Source: Brienomyrus brachyistius (taxonomy: Eukaryota > Chordata > Actinopteri > Osteoglossiformes > Mormyridae). Taken from it: DNA of 64,000 nucleotides. The stretch covers positions 186,001 through 250,000 of the forward strand of contig NW_026042416.1 in the NCBI RefSeq assembly GCF_023856365.1. Reading direction: 5' to 3'. A model generated the notes under the pieces. The model made no database searches, was not told the DNA's origin, and worked only from the letters and a program-made list of their open reading frames with translations. How positions within the stretch are numbered: position 1 is the first letter of the stretch; every line of letters starts with the position of its first letter. Of the stretch, positions 45,788 through 59,800 are shown one piece after another. The position numbers and the translations under genes were made by a program.

Positions 45788-46801
45788 ATAGAATTCTTAG
45801 CTGTGATCGTTGGGTCATCAATTTCATTTTGGGGGATGGATTGTAGCCAGGCAATTATAGGCAGGTATAGGAACTGCAGTTCGGACTGGAGGCATAGCCG
45901 GGGCGAGATGGCTGTGCATGTTCCGATGGTAGGGCATATTGGCAAAGGAGCAGGCACGGGAAAGACAGGCAGGGTCCTGATAGATTTGGTGGAGCATCGG
46001 CGGGCATATTGAATTTGCAGTGTAGCAGCCTTTCTGTTTGCTTGTTTCAGGGGTGAACAATCTTATCCGCAAAGGGCCGGTGTGTATGCAGGTTTTCGCT
46101 GCAACTCCCTAATTAGATTTCTAATTAGAGGACTGATTAGCTGAAGAGTCCTCATACCTGGTTTTGAAGAGCTGACCTAAAGGTTACCCCAAAAACCTGT
46201 TTTTTTTTTGTTTGAATGGGGCAGTGAGTCATGGGGTAAACTACTGTTCTTTAGGGGTTTTCAAGGTGGAATTACGGGTCGATAATTTTAAGGATCAGGT
46301 TGTAAACCTCCCTGGTGTTGCTTTAATATGTTTTATCTGAGGTTGTATCGTGTATTATCAAGCCAGCCGGCTTAGTGGCCTCGGGAGCGGGGTTTAGTGG
46401 GAGCAGCTGGCTAGTTTTATTTTCTTTTTTGTTTGTGTCTTTTTCTTTGTTGTATGTATATTTTGGGTTCATTATTAGGCAGGCTGGGCCTTTTGGCACC
46501 TGTAGTCTGGGTGCTGGATTGCCCATAGGGGTCTTTTTTATTGCTGTGATTTGCTGTGTCATTCACTAGTGTGATTTGTGCTGGATGTGTTTTTAAGGTT
46601 GTGCTGTGGCGTGTACCTGAGCAAACTTTGGGCAACCTGTTCTCTTGTTGGCTTTATTGACAAAGGGTGGATTAGTCTAATTACGGCCTGCTACAAATAG
46701 CTGCATATAACGTATAAAAAAAATCACCTTATGGGTGCAAGATAGGGTAGCAAGATCTTGAGTTTTTTTTACAGTACTCGGGTACGTTTTAAAATTTTCG
46801 A
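45788..46801. other. Unclassified repeats (unit 3)
   Basis: Counterpart of 6521-7535, matching unit 2. Confidence 0.35.
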
Positions 46802-46995
46802 CCAATCAGCAAACATTATTCTGACAGCATAGCTGGGAAACCAATGAAAAGTGAGTGCAACGTTCTAGAACTTGACTTCGGGTTGACGCTCCCTATAAAA
46901 GAGCTGGGTACTGCTTCAAGGCGTTCAGTTGGCGCTACCTCCTGATAGAGTAGCACTGTACGGCTCTTGTTCCGTAAAACAACATCAAAAGGATG
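46802..46995 (+). promoter_or_regulatory. Heat-shock-element promoter (unit 3)
   Basis: CCAAT at 46802, TTCTAGAA at 46863-46870, TATAAAAG at 46894-46901 and ATG at 46993. Confidence 0.55.
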
Positions 46996-47282
46996 AAAAA
47001 AAAAACAATATTTAAAGAAGACGAAAAAAATCAATTTTTAAAGAAGACGAAAAAAACATCGTCTAAAAAAAATAAGCCAAAAAAATAATATCCGAAGAAG
47101 GAAAAACATGCAAAGTAAAAAAAAACAAACAAAAATAAAAAACAATATCCAACGAAGAAGGAAAAAAACATCCAAAGGGAGAAAAGAAGAACTGAAGGGC
47201 CAACGAGGTAGGAGGAAATACAAATTTCGTTTCAGCACCGTTGGAGTGCCAAGCCGTGAAAAGCATTTGGCCAGAAGACAAG
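46993..47282 (+). other. A-rich first-exon candidate (unit 3)
   Basis: Starts like unit 2, but an extra A in a later A run (near 47065) breaks the frame. The donor GTAAGT at 47283 is kept. Confidence 0.35.
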
Positions 47283-47935
47283 GTAAGTGTTGTATCTGTT
47301 ATTTTAAAACAGCGCTTTTCAAAATGCTGCTTTATAATCGTTTGAGATCGTTAGCCAGTGTGACAGCTGAAGGCTTTTTGAGTTTACCAACATAAAGTTT
47401 TATTTCTGTATTAGGACATTGTCAAGAACAATGATGTGTTCATCGCTATGATGTGGTCAAAAAGCGATGCATTGAATCTTAGAAACATTTGTGATTTTTC
47501 AAACGATGCTTTTCCTTTTATTTAATCAGTAAAATTTCCATCGGTTTTATATAGTGCCCCTTGAAATATGTCTTTAGCTCATTTTCCGGGCATTTTACTA
47601 GAATGCATCCTGAGAAATACACAAGCTCTGCTGCATTTCCGTGCCTCGATGTTTAGTGCCGAGTATAATTGTTGCAGTTGCCTTTTATATATTCCATGAG
47701 ACCTGTTGGTACCAAGAGAAGTGTGAGACTGTCAGGGTGAATTTATCATACAATCGCACGCATAAATACCTGAGGGTTGCCAGTCCTTTTGCGTTGTTAC
47801 AGGAGGACTAGAGCTGACGAGTGTGTTTCTACACACTATCAAGGGCATTGTAGTACAGTTTTCTCAGGTGGGAGAATGCTGCCGATCTCCTATTTGACAA
47901 TACAGCCCTTGATATATTAGAATATTACAGAACTA
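47283..47935. other. No gene seen (unit 3)
   Basis: Counterpart of 8015-8667. Confidence 0.3.
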
Positions 47936-48058
47936 GAAGCCTTTTGCAAGGAAGAATGTGAGAAAATCCCAAGTACAAGAACTGAAAGCCTTTCAGCTGG
48001 CTATAAGAAGCGCTTGTAAGCTGTGATATCTGGCAGAGGAGGTGTTACTAAGTACTGA
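47936..48058 (+). pseudogene. Tc1-type transposase C-terminal relic (unit 3)
   Basis: Same remnant as in units 1 and 2. Confidence 0.6.
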
Positions 48059-48314
48059 TTACGTAGGGTGCCCAAACTTTTGCAGAGTGCCATAATAATG
48101 TTTTTATTTTGTAATTTTGTTCAATTTATGGCATAAAAAGTAACTATTCATCAATGTTTGCTGAAAATATTGTGTATTTTTCCCCCAGTTCCTAAAGAGA
48201 CTGTATTAACTGATATTGTTGCTTTTGTAATTGAAAAGATGTTATTTGTCAAGGGGTGCCAAACCTTTGCATAAGACTGTACACAGTGTGTGTATGTGTT
48301 TATGTGAGTGTGTG

Positions 48315-48345
<31 letters not shown>

Positions 48346-48492
48346 GTGTGTGTGTGTATATATTTCTGTATATGCATGTGTATATATATATTTATATATA
48401 GTTCACACACATTCAAACTTATTTGAATACACATTCAAAATTATTTTTATTATTATTATTTTCGTTTTTTTTTTTTTTTGTGTTTTAAAATT
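48059..48492. repeat. Element tail and TG/TA microsatellite (unit 3)
   Basis: Same order as in unit 2. Confidence 0.7.
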
Positions 48493-49348
48493 TTTTATTT
48501 TTGCAATGGAAATAAAAATAAAGCAGTCCTCCGTAGAGGAGGGGTGGTGGAGGGAATATATATATATATATACATATATATAAAATAATTGTCACACAAC
48601 TGGGGTGACATGCCTTTCCTGCTCACCCAATTTTAGTGCACTTTAGTTATGCATAATGACCTTCTAGTCTCGATACACCCATATATATATATGTATATAT
48701 ATATATAGTTTTTTTTGTTTTTTTTTTTGCAATAGACAATAAAAATAACGCAGTTCTCCATAAAGGAGGGATGGTGGATGGAATATATATATACATATAT
48801 ATAAAATAATTGTCACACAACCTGGGTGACATGCCTTGCCTGCTCACCCAGTTTTAGTGCACCTTAGTTATTCATAATGACCATCTAGTCTCGATACACC
48901 CATAAATATATATGTATATATATATAGTTTTTTTTGTTTTTTTTTTTGCAATAGACAATAAAAATAACGCAGTTCTCCATAAAGGAGGGATGGTGGATGG
49001 AATATATATATACATATATATAAAATAATTGTCACACAACTTGGGTGACATGCCTTGCCTGCTCACCCAATTTTAGTGCAACTTAGTTATCCATAATGAC
49101 CAACTAGTCTCGATACACCCATATATATATATATATGTACATATATATATAGTTTTTTTATAAGCAATAGAAAAGAAAAATAACGCAGTTCTCCGTAAAG
49201 GAGGGATGGTGGATGGAATATATATATATATATATATATATACATTTATATAAAATAATTGTCACACAACCTGGGTGACATGCCTTGCCTGCTCACCCAA
49301 TTTTAGTGCACCTTAGTTATCCATACTGACCATCTAGTCTCGACACAC

Positions 49349-49421
<73 letters not shown>

Positions 49422-49725
49422 GATATTTTTTCTTTTTCTTGTGTTTTTTTTTCGCAATGGATATTAAAAATAAAGCAGTCCTCCGTAAAGGAGGGGTGGT
49501 GGAGGGAATATATATATACATATATATATAAAATAATTGTCACACAACCTGGGTGACATGCCTTGCCTGCTCACCCAATTTTAGTGCAACTTAGTTATCC
49601 ATAATGACCAACTAGTCTCGATACACCCATATATATATATATATATATGTACATATATATAGTTTTTTTATTAGCAATAGAAAAGAAAAATAACGCAGTT
49701 CTCCGTAAAGGAGGGATGGTGGATG

Positions 49726-49769
<44 letters not shown>

Positions 49770-49874
49770 TTATATAAAATAATTGTCACACAACCTGGGT
49801 GACATGCCTTGCCTGCTCACCCAATTTTAGTGCACTTTAGTTATCCATACTGACCATCTAGTCTCGACACACCC

Positions 49875-49911
<37 letters not shown>

Positions 49912-50220
49912 GATATTTTTTCTTTTTCTTGTGTTTTTTTTCCGCAATGGATATTAAAAATAAAGCAGTCCTCCGTAAAGGAGGGGTGGTGGAGGGAATA
50001 TATATATACATATATATATAAAATAATTGTCACACAACCTGGGTGACATGCCTTGCCTGCTCACCCAATTTTAGTGCAACTTAGTTATCCATAATGACCA
50101 ACTAGTCTCGATACACCCATATATATATATATATATATATATGTACATATATATAGTTTTTTTATTAGCAATAGAAAAGAAAAATAACGCAGTTCTCCGT
50201 AAAGGAGGGATGGTGGATGG

Positions 50221-50311
<91 letters not shown>

Positions 50312-50413
50312 TTATATAAAATAATTGTCACACAACCTGGGTGACATGCCTTGCCTGCTCACCCAATTTTAGTGCACTTTAGTTATCCATACTGACCATC
50401 TAGTCTCGACACA

Positions 50414-50485
<72 letters not shown>

Positions 50486-50900
50486 GATATTTTTTCTTTT
50501 TCTTGTGTTTTTTTTTCGCAATGGATATTAAAAATAAAGCAGTCCTCCGTAAAGGAGGGATGGTGGATGGAATATATATATAAAATAATTGTCACACAAC
50601 CGGGGTGACATGCCTTGCCTGCTCTCCCAATTTTAGTGCACCTTAGTTATTCATAATGACCATCTAGTCTCGATACACCCATAAATATATATGTATATAT
50701 ATATAGTTTTTTTATTAGCAATAGAAAAGAAAAATAACGCAGTTCTCCGTAAAGGAGGGATGGTGGATGGAATATATATATATATATATATACATTTATA
50801 TAAAATAATTGTCACACAACCTGGGTGACATGCCTTGCCTGCTCACCCAATTTTAGTGCACTTTAGTTATCCATACTGACCATCTAGTCTCGACACACCC

Positions 50901-50937
<37 letters not shown>

Positions 50938-51246
50938 GATATTTTTTCTTTTTCTTGTGTTTTTTTTCCGCAATGGATATTAAAAATAAAGCAGTCCTCC
51001 GTAAAGGAGGGGTGGTGGAGGGAATATATATATACATATATATATAAAATAATTGTCACACAACCTGGGTGACATGCCTTGCCTGCTCACCCAATTTTAG
51101 TGCAACTTAGTTATCCATAATGACCAACTAGTCTCGATACACCCATATATATATATATATATATATATGTACATATATATAGTTTTTTTATTAGCAATAG
51201 AAAAGAAAAATAACGCAGTTCTCCGTAAAGGAGGGATGGTGGATGG

Positions 51247-51325
<79 letters not shown>

Positions 51326-51427
51326 TTATATAAAATAATTGTCACACAACCTGGGTGACATGCCTTGCCTGCTCACCCAATTTTAGTGCACTTTAGTTAT
51401 CCATACTGACCATCTAGTCTCGACACA

Positions 51428-51495
<68 letters not shown>

Positions 51496-51917
51496 GATAT
51501 TTTTTCTTTTTCTTGTGTTTTTTTTTCGCAATGGATATTAAAAATAAAGCAGTCCTCCGTAAAGGAGGGATGGTGGATGGAATATATATATAAAATAATT
51601 GTCACACAACCGGGGTGACATGCCTTGCCTGCTCTCCCAATTTTAGTGCACCTTAGTTATTCATAATGACCATCTAGTCTCGATACACCCATAAATATAT
51701 ATGTATATATATATAGTTTTTTTATTAGCAATAGAAAAGAAAAATAACGCAGTTCTCCGTAAAGGAGGGATGGTGGATGGAATATATATATATATATATA
51801 TACATTTATATAAAATAATTGTCACACAACCTGGGTGACATGCCTTGCCTGCTCACCCAATTTTAGTGCACTTTAGTTATCCATAATGACCATCTAGTCT
51901 CGATACACCCATGAATA

Positions 51918-51956
<39 letters not shown>

Positions 51957-52412
51957 TGAACAAAAATATAAACGCAACACTCTTGTTTCTGCTCCCATTT
52001 TTCATGAGATGGACTTAAAGACCTACAATTCATTCCAGATACACAATATTACCATTTCTCTCAAACATTTCTCACAAATCAGTCTAAATGTGTGATAGTG
52101 AGCACTTCTGCTTTGCTGAGATAATCCATCCCACCTCACAGGTGTGCCACATCAAGATGCTGATCTGACATCATGGGTAGTGCACAGGTGTACCTTATAC
52201 TGCCCACAATAAAAGGCCACCCTACACCTGTGAGGTGGGATGGATTATCTCAGCAAAGCAGAAGTGCTCACTATCACACATTTAGACTGATTTGTGAGAA
52301 ATGTTTGAGAGAAATGGTAATATTGTGTATCTGGAATGAATTGTAGATCTTTAAGTCCATCTCATGAAAAATGGGAGCAAAAACAAAAGTGTTGCGTTTA
52401 TATTTTTGTTCA

Positions 52413-52448
<36 letters not shown>

Positions 52449-52635
52449 TTTCTGTTTTTTTTTTGCAATAGACAATAAAAATAACGCAGTTCTCCGTAAA
52501 GGAGGGATGGTGGATGGAATATGTATATGCATATATATAAAATAATTGTCACACAACCTGGGTGACATGCCTTGCCTGCTCACCCAATTTTAGTGCACCT
52601 CAGTTATCCATACTGACCATCTAGTCTCGACACAC

Positions 52636-52680
<45 letters not shown>

Positions 52681-52887
52681 GATATTTTTTCTTTTTCTTG
52701 TGTTTTTTTTTCGCAATGGATATTAAAAATAAAGCAGTCCTCCGTAAAGGAGGGGTGGTGGAGGGAATATATATATACATTTATATAAAATAATTGTCAC
52801 ACAACTGGGGTGACATGCCTTGACACCCAATTTTAGTGCACCTTAGTTATCCATAATGACCAACTAGTCTCGATACACCCATAAATA

Positions 52888-52921
<34 letters not shown>

Positions 52922-53760
52922 GTTTTTTTGTGTTTTTTTTTTGCAATAGACAATAAAAATAACGCAGTTCTCCATAAAGGAGGGATAGTGGATGGAATAT
53001 ATATATACATATATATAAAATAATTGTCACACAACCTGGGTGACATGCCTTGCCTGCTCACCCAATTTTAGTGCACCTTAGTTATCCATACTGACCATCT
53101 AGTCTCGATACACCCATATATATATATATATATGTACATATATATAGTTTTTTTATTAGCAATAGAAAAGAAAAATAACGCAGTTCTCCGTAAAGGAGGG
53201 ATGGTGGATGGAATATATACATACATATATATAAAATAATTGTCACACAACCTGGGTGACATGCCTTGCCTGCTCACCCAATTTTAGTGCAACTTAGTTA
53301 TCCATAATGACCAACTAGTCTCGATACACCCATAAATATATATGTATATATATAGTTTTTTTTTTTTCGCAATGGACAATAAAAATAACGCAGTTCTCCG
53401 TAAAGGAGGGATGGTGGATGGAATATATATATAAAATAATTGTCACACAACCGGGGTGACATGCCTTGCCTGCTCACCCAATTTTAGTGCACCTTAGTTA
53501 TTCATAATGACCATCTAGTCTCGATACACCCATAAATATATATGTATATATATGTATTGTTTTTTTTTTTTTTTTTTTTTGCAATAGACAATAAAAATAG
53601 CGCAGTTCTCCATAAAGGAGGGATGGTGGATGGAATATATATATACATATATATAAAATAATTGTCACACAACCTGGGTGACATGCCTTGCCTGCTCACC
53701 CAATTTTAGTGCACTTTAGTTATCCAGAATGACCATCTAGTCTCGATACACCCATGAATA

Positions 53761-53805
<45 letters not shown>

Positions 53806-54010
53806 TTTCTGTTTTTTTTTGCAATAGACAATAAAAATAACGCAGTTCTCCATAAAGGAGGGATGGTGGATGGAATATGTATATGCATATATATAAAATA
53901 ATTGTCACACAACCTGGGTGACATGCCTTGCCTGCTCACCCAATTTTAGTGCACCTTAGTTATCCATACTGACCATCTAGTCTCGATACACCCATATATA
54001 TATATATATA
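48493..54010. repeat. Expanded minisatellite array, about 21 monomers (unit 3)
   Basis: The array holds about 21 copies of the GTGACATGCC phrase against nine in units 1 and 2. It contains a four-monomer block repeated in tandem (49766-50791 and 50792-51801) and a 460-bp foldback element at 51955-52414. From about 52650 the variant order follows unit 2. Confidence 0.9.
51955..52414. mobile_element. 460-bp foldback MITE derived from the Tc1 terminus
   Basis: Two 191-bp arms (51955-52145 and 52224-52414) are inverted copies of each other around a 78-bp loop. Only a few mismatches are visible (for example CTCTTGTTTCTG against the complement of AAAACAAAAGTG). Both arms, and the loop, derive from the right end of the Tc1 element, next to its transposase start. 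The element lies in a (TA)n tract, the preferred target of this family. No coding capacity remains. It occurs only in unit 3 in this window. Confidence 0.85.
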
Positions 54011-54885
54011 TTGGGGGTCTGGGGACTCAGAACCGGTCAGTATCTGGTGTGACCACCATTTGCCTCATACAATGCAACACATCTTCTTCGCATAGAGTTT
54101 ATCAGATTGTCAATTGTGGCCTGTGGAATGTTGGTCCACTCCTCTTCAATGGCTGTGCGAAGTTGTTGGATATTAGTGGGAACTGGTACACGCTGTCGTA
54201 TACGCCGGTCAAGCACATCCCAAACATGCTCAACGGGTGACATGTCCGGTGAGTATGCTGGCCATGCAAGAACTGGGACATTTTCAGCTTCCAAGAACTG
54301 TGTACAGATCCTTGCAACATGGGGCCGTGCATCATCTGTCTGAGTGGCTGGTCTCAGACGATCTTGGAGGTGAACCTGCTGGATGTGGAGGTCCTGGGCT
54401 GGTGTGGTTACACGTGGTCTGCGGTTGTGAGGCCGGTTGGATGTACTGCCATATTCTCTGAAACGCCTTTGGAGACGGCTTATGGTTGAGAAATGAACAT
54501 TCAATGCACGAGCAACAGATCTGGTTGACATTCCTGCTGTCAGCATGCCAATTGCACGCTCCCTCAATGCTTGTGGCATCTGTGGCATTTTGCTGTGAGA
54601 CAAAACTGCACATTCCAGGGTGGCCTTTTATTGTGGGCAGTATAAGGTACACCTGTGCACTACCCATGATGTCAGATCAGCATCTTGATGTGGCACACCT
54701 GTGAGGTGGGATGGATTATCTCAGCAAAGCAGAAGTGCTCACTATCACACATTTAGACTGATTTGTGAGAAATGTTTGAGAGAAATGGTAATATTGTGTA
54801 TCTGGAATGAATTGTAGATCTTTAAGTCCATCTCATGAAAAATGGGAGCAAAAACAAAAGTGTTGCGTTTATATTTTTGTTCAGT
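54011..54885 (-). mobile_element. Decayed Tc1 element with lost left end (unit 3)
   Basis: The 188-codon frame (54603-54037) is unchanged, but the (TA)n tract joins directly to TTGGGGGTCTGG. About 30 terminal bases present in units 1 and 2 are missing. Confidence 0.85.
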
Positions 54886-56219
54886 GTATGTATATGTATA
54901 CATATAGTTTTTTTTGTGTTTGTGAAAACGGGTCTTTAATCGGGGAAACGGAGCGGGTAGAGCAGGACGGAACGCAGGCATTGACAAACTACAATGACGG
55001 ACAGGGCAAACAGGTAAGACCAGGACTTAAAATAGGTCATGACTAATCAAAGTAATCGGGCAAAGCAGGAGACGATCAGGGAAGCACACGTGGGTAATCA
55101 GGGGGCGTGGCACACACGAGGAGCGGACAAGCCGGGCATATATGTATATCTATATAAAACCTCATTAATGAGGGACAGGGAACAGAACGGACAGACAGAA
55201 CTGGCACAGGGGAAGGAGCCAGGACAAGACTTGACATAAGACAGGAAAGGCAGAGAAACAGATCAGAAAGGGGGACACGGAGGGAACAGGCAGGACAAAA
55301 GGACCGGGAGTGAACGAAGGGAACATCGGGGAAAGAGGAGCAGAAGCCAGAGGGACGAGGGACAAAGAGAGGAGGGACAGAGACAGGAGGAACAAAGCGA
55401 GGGGGAGCAGAGGCAGGAGGGACAAAGACGGGAGGCCAGGGAGAGAAGGAGGGGGAACCAAGAGGAGCCCGAGGGAGACCCAGCGGGCGACGGGAGGCAG
55501 CCGGAAGGGCTGCAGGCGGCCGGGAGGCCGGAGCCGGAGGGGCCGAGGAGACGGGGTGAGGGACAGACGCAGGGACGAAGGAGGGAGTCGGAGGGGAGAC
55601 CAGGGAAGGGGACGAAGGAGCTGGAAGGGACCCTGGCGAGGGCAAGGAGAGAGGGGGAGCCGCAGCAGACGGCGACGTCCTCCGACACGCCAGAGCGGGA
55701 GGACCAGCAGGCGAATGAGGAGCCGCCGTCGGGGGGCCCGCAGGCAACCGATAAGACGCCGGAGGAGGGACCGAGGCAGGGCGACGAGGCCGCGGAGGGG
55801 GACCCGCAGACGACAGCCGACCCGGAGGGCCAGGACCCGCAGGTGCCGACCAAGCCCTAGCGCCGGCGAGGGAGGGCGAGCCAGGGGGCTGGGCGGGTGG
55901 GACCCCAGCCGTGCGTCTGTGTCCTCTCCCCTTATGGGACACAGACATAAGGACCTGCGGCCGGGGTCGGGCTCGTCGGGGTGAGGGTACCAGAGTCACA
56001 GGGGGAGAAGGGACTGGAGTGGGGCCAGGGACTGGAGCTGCAGGCTGCAGAGGGGGCGCCTGCCCGGGAGCTGCAGGCAGGGAAAGCGCCTCGGACGTGG
56101 GCGCGGTAGCTGCAGGCAGCGGAGACGGCTGCTCGGGCTCTGGGGCCGCAGGGGGCACTTATTTTATTATATAAAATAAGTGTCACACAACCGGGGTGAC
56201 ATGCCTTGCCTGCTTGTGG
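54886..56219. other. GC-rich purine-strand element (unit 3)
   Basis: Counterpart of 12287-13620, with the same long frames. The G-quadruplex pattern is at 55884-55901. Confidence 0.6.
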
Positions 56220-56229
56220 GATGAGGAAG

Positions 56230-56644
56230 ACTCAGGGACTGGAAATGGGATTAAAACTGAAGATGTGCTCATTCCTTTGTGTATTTACAAATTTTCCTTC
56301 CGTCAGACATGAGGAGTTTGCTGCTATATTTGGCACTAATAGAGATTCTGATGCTGCTATTTTTATTGTCTATTAGTTTGTTATTATTTACAAGTTCTGT
56401 TGTGTTTTTGCATTTTTCTCTTCTGGTTAATTAACTGCTGTCTGTTTGCTGTGAAGTATGAGTGTGGTGAGTAAGACTCAGGGACTGGAAGTGGGATTAC
56501 AACTAAAGATAACATGCTTATTCCTTTTTGTATTGTTTACAAATTTCCTTCCGTCAAACATGAGGAGTTTGCTGCTATATTGTGCACTAACAGAGATTCT
56601 GATGCTGCTATTTTTATTGTTTATAAATGTGTTATTGTTTCCAA
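56230..56644. repeat. Diverged tandem duplication (unit 3)
   Basis: Same diverged pair as in units 1 and 2. Confidence 0.8.
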
Positions 56645-56862
56645 GTTGAGTATTCAATAAATGCTAAATTGAGAAATTTTGTGTATCGTTTGTTATTATT
56701 AGTGTGATATTTTACCATGCAAATAGAGGGGAAAACGTCCAATTATCGGCCAAAAAAAATCAGCAGCATATATCGGCCATCGCCTGACCCTTGACTTGAA
56801 AAACCCATATCGGTCGACCTCTAGTAACAGTACATTCTGTCCAATTCATCCATCGAGTTAAG

Positions 56863-59800
56863 TCACACACCCACTTGAGGGGGCACTCCGGCAGACGTGA
56901 GGATGGGGATGTTCTTTCCGCTATAACATCCACTGCAGAAGTACATCTCGCTCCTGTTCACAGGGCTTACTTCAATGATGAAGCAGGGCTGGTTGTCTGG
57001 ACAAGAAGTTGTCCTGCTGCTGGGTCTCGGTGCCGTTTTTCCACCTAAGCTTGAAGGTGGAAATGTGTTCCAACTTGGTCCCTGGGACTGCAGCATAGCC
57101 AAACATCGCGAGCAGCGTCGGCCACACCCACCACCAGAACCATCACACCGTCCTATACACATAAAGAAGAACTAAAACATAGAGTGTTGTGACAATCTAT
57201 GCGTTAATGTTTGGCAGCATAGGTGATTCATTAAAATTATACCGAAGAATGGAAAATGTGATATTTAGAATATTTTTTGCCATTTAGTAGCTAATTTAAG
57301 CACTTACCCAATGCCTCAATTTGTTTTAGGTCAGTAATGTCTGAGCCAAAAGAATGAATGTATGAATTTAATACAATTCACCCACTCCCACCCACACACA
57401 AATCTGAAATTCAATTTAAGACACTTCTTAAACATTAGTGCATTAACAAAAAAGGAAAATCTTAAGAGATTCAGTAGGATTTTCTATGTTAGACTTAAGC
57501 TAATAGTTCAATAGTTTTTACATATTTCAATATACCAATTTGACTTTAATGTTGAAACAGATGCTAAAACATGGAATAATTTCATAACTAGAGAAACATG
57601 TTATTCACAAACACTAGCAAAGGTAGCTTATAGTTAAGCTTACTTAAGTCAGCAAGTCAGGCTACAGTGTGTAAGAATAGTCGTAAACGATAATTTGTCT
57701 CAGTCTTACATGACAGAATAAGTAAACAGAAAATATAAAATGGCTGAAACAGCGTCATTAACGCCAGCTACAGTAGAGGCGCAGAAAAGGTGTCATGACT
57801 GAAGTATTCCCAAACTCTGGAAGACCGTATGCGAGCCTTTTTTGCCGCGTGTTTCTCCAGAGGCTCCGGAGCTCCGCTGGTTGACACAGCCATGTTGGTT
57901 CATGTGCAGGGGGACGAGCGGCAAATTTCTTTTTTGCAGGGTGGTAGGTGATGTCTCATTAATATTTATGAGAGAAGTGCTACATGATTGGCCAGTGCAT
58001 GCCTTACAAAATGGTGCGGCACTGCATCCAAGCCTGCGGCACTCAGAGTCACAAATACAGTGGAAACCATTTGTAGTAATTACGTCTGTCTGGCTGATTT
58101 CCAACTAATTGATATTTGTATATTTATTACATGAATATAAGGTAATATAAGGTAATAGAAGAGGTATTTAATGGTTTTCCATCTGAGGAATTTGCAAAAA
58201 ACTGCAGTGCATGATGGGTCGGACCTAAAGGCTGCCTTAACGTCCTCATCTGTATGACGACATACATCAAGACTAGGAAGGTGCATAATGTTCATGTCTG
58301 GTTGCGTTTGTTGGTCCAGAAAGTAATTCAATTTCGCCATGTAGGTTACGTTCTTAAAAACTGCTTGGATATAGCCCGATTATATGCTGTGGGCCTTTTA
58401 ATTTCTTTGTTTACCAGGTAGGCTACCTTCTTTAAACTGCGTTTTGTTAGACTACATATTTAGGGAGGTCTTTATAAATTTATAGTAGTCTTCATAAATA
58501 TGTACATAGTTTAGCCTAACCCAGCCACTTAAGGGAGAAAGCCAGCTCAACTAGGTGTCGGTCCCAAGCCCGGATTAATGGGGAGGGTTGGCGTCAAGAA
58601 ATAAAGAGACTGTATCTTCACTGCATGACTGATGTCAAAATGTGTGAAATATGTGGTTGTATTAATAAATGCATTAAAGTAGGTTAATGATTCTGTGCTG
58701 TCTAAATTGTATAGAAAATTTCTACGTATAGCCAAACAAATCTCCTCCTGTTTGAAAAGGCATAGAAAAAGCAATTTAGCCACTAAAACTTTACAGTTTT
58801 TGTGAGGGACAGTCGAATTCTCTCGTTTCTCTCGTCAAGTTTTTTTGTGATCCTGCACCTACACTTTGCCGGCCCCAGGAGGATGGGCTCCCCCTTTGAG
58901 TTTGGTCCCTCCCAAGGTTTCTTCCTTCTTGGGAGTTTTTCCATGCTATCGGCGCCTATGGCTTACTCACTGGGGGCTTTGGGTGGGCATGATATAAAGC
59001 AAAGCATTTTCCCTCCCAGTTTCCTCCTCTGGTCCACATTGCAGGACCATCAGCCATCAGAAACAGCCAGACGGTCTCCTTCAGCTTCTTTAGTGTCCTT
59101 GGAAGCCAAGGCAGTTTTAGGTCTGAGAAGAGGTTTATCAGAAGGACACATATTACGTCGTTTGTCCTGAAATGTAACATGGGGAGGAAAAGTTAAGCGG
59201 TTTAGTCAGATTGGAGTCGTTTATTCAGCAGTGGCAGCGCCAGTGACTTAATGCTACAGGTGCTATAGGGGAGTGAGATTATTTAGACCGGGTGCTTTAG
59301 CTTTTCAGCTTATGTAGATGGTGTATAGAAGCACACAGCACGATAAGCTACAGCATGGATAAAATAGGATAAAATATGAAATTCTAACGTCTAGCTCACA
59401 GAGCCTCTATGTGTACTTTGAAGAAAAAATACACTACAAGTATGCTGTAAAAACCGCAAAAATGTCTTACACAATATACAGATTTTACAGATAGTTAAAG
59501 AAAAAATGAAACCAATATTTTGGGGGTGCTGTGGGGGTACTATGGTCATTGGAGGAGGAGCTAGAGCCCCCCCCCCCAAGCTTTTCCTTGGTGCTGCCAC
59601 TGTTGTTCAGATTAAAAGTAACATTGTCATTAATAAACAGTACTCTGATCAAATTTTTGCATGTACAAACACAATCAAAGTTTAACCACATGTTTAGACA
59701 CAATTCACACACCTGTTACATTTCCATAATGCTAAGACTCTCTACACTTACTTCATCCACTTTCTTGTTTGGTACACAGTCATTTGATGGATGTGTAAGA

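Noticed and set aside
48493..54010. CRISPR-like array
   Set aside because: Monomers are long, spacers are TA tracts, and the host is clearly a vertebrate.
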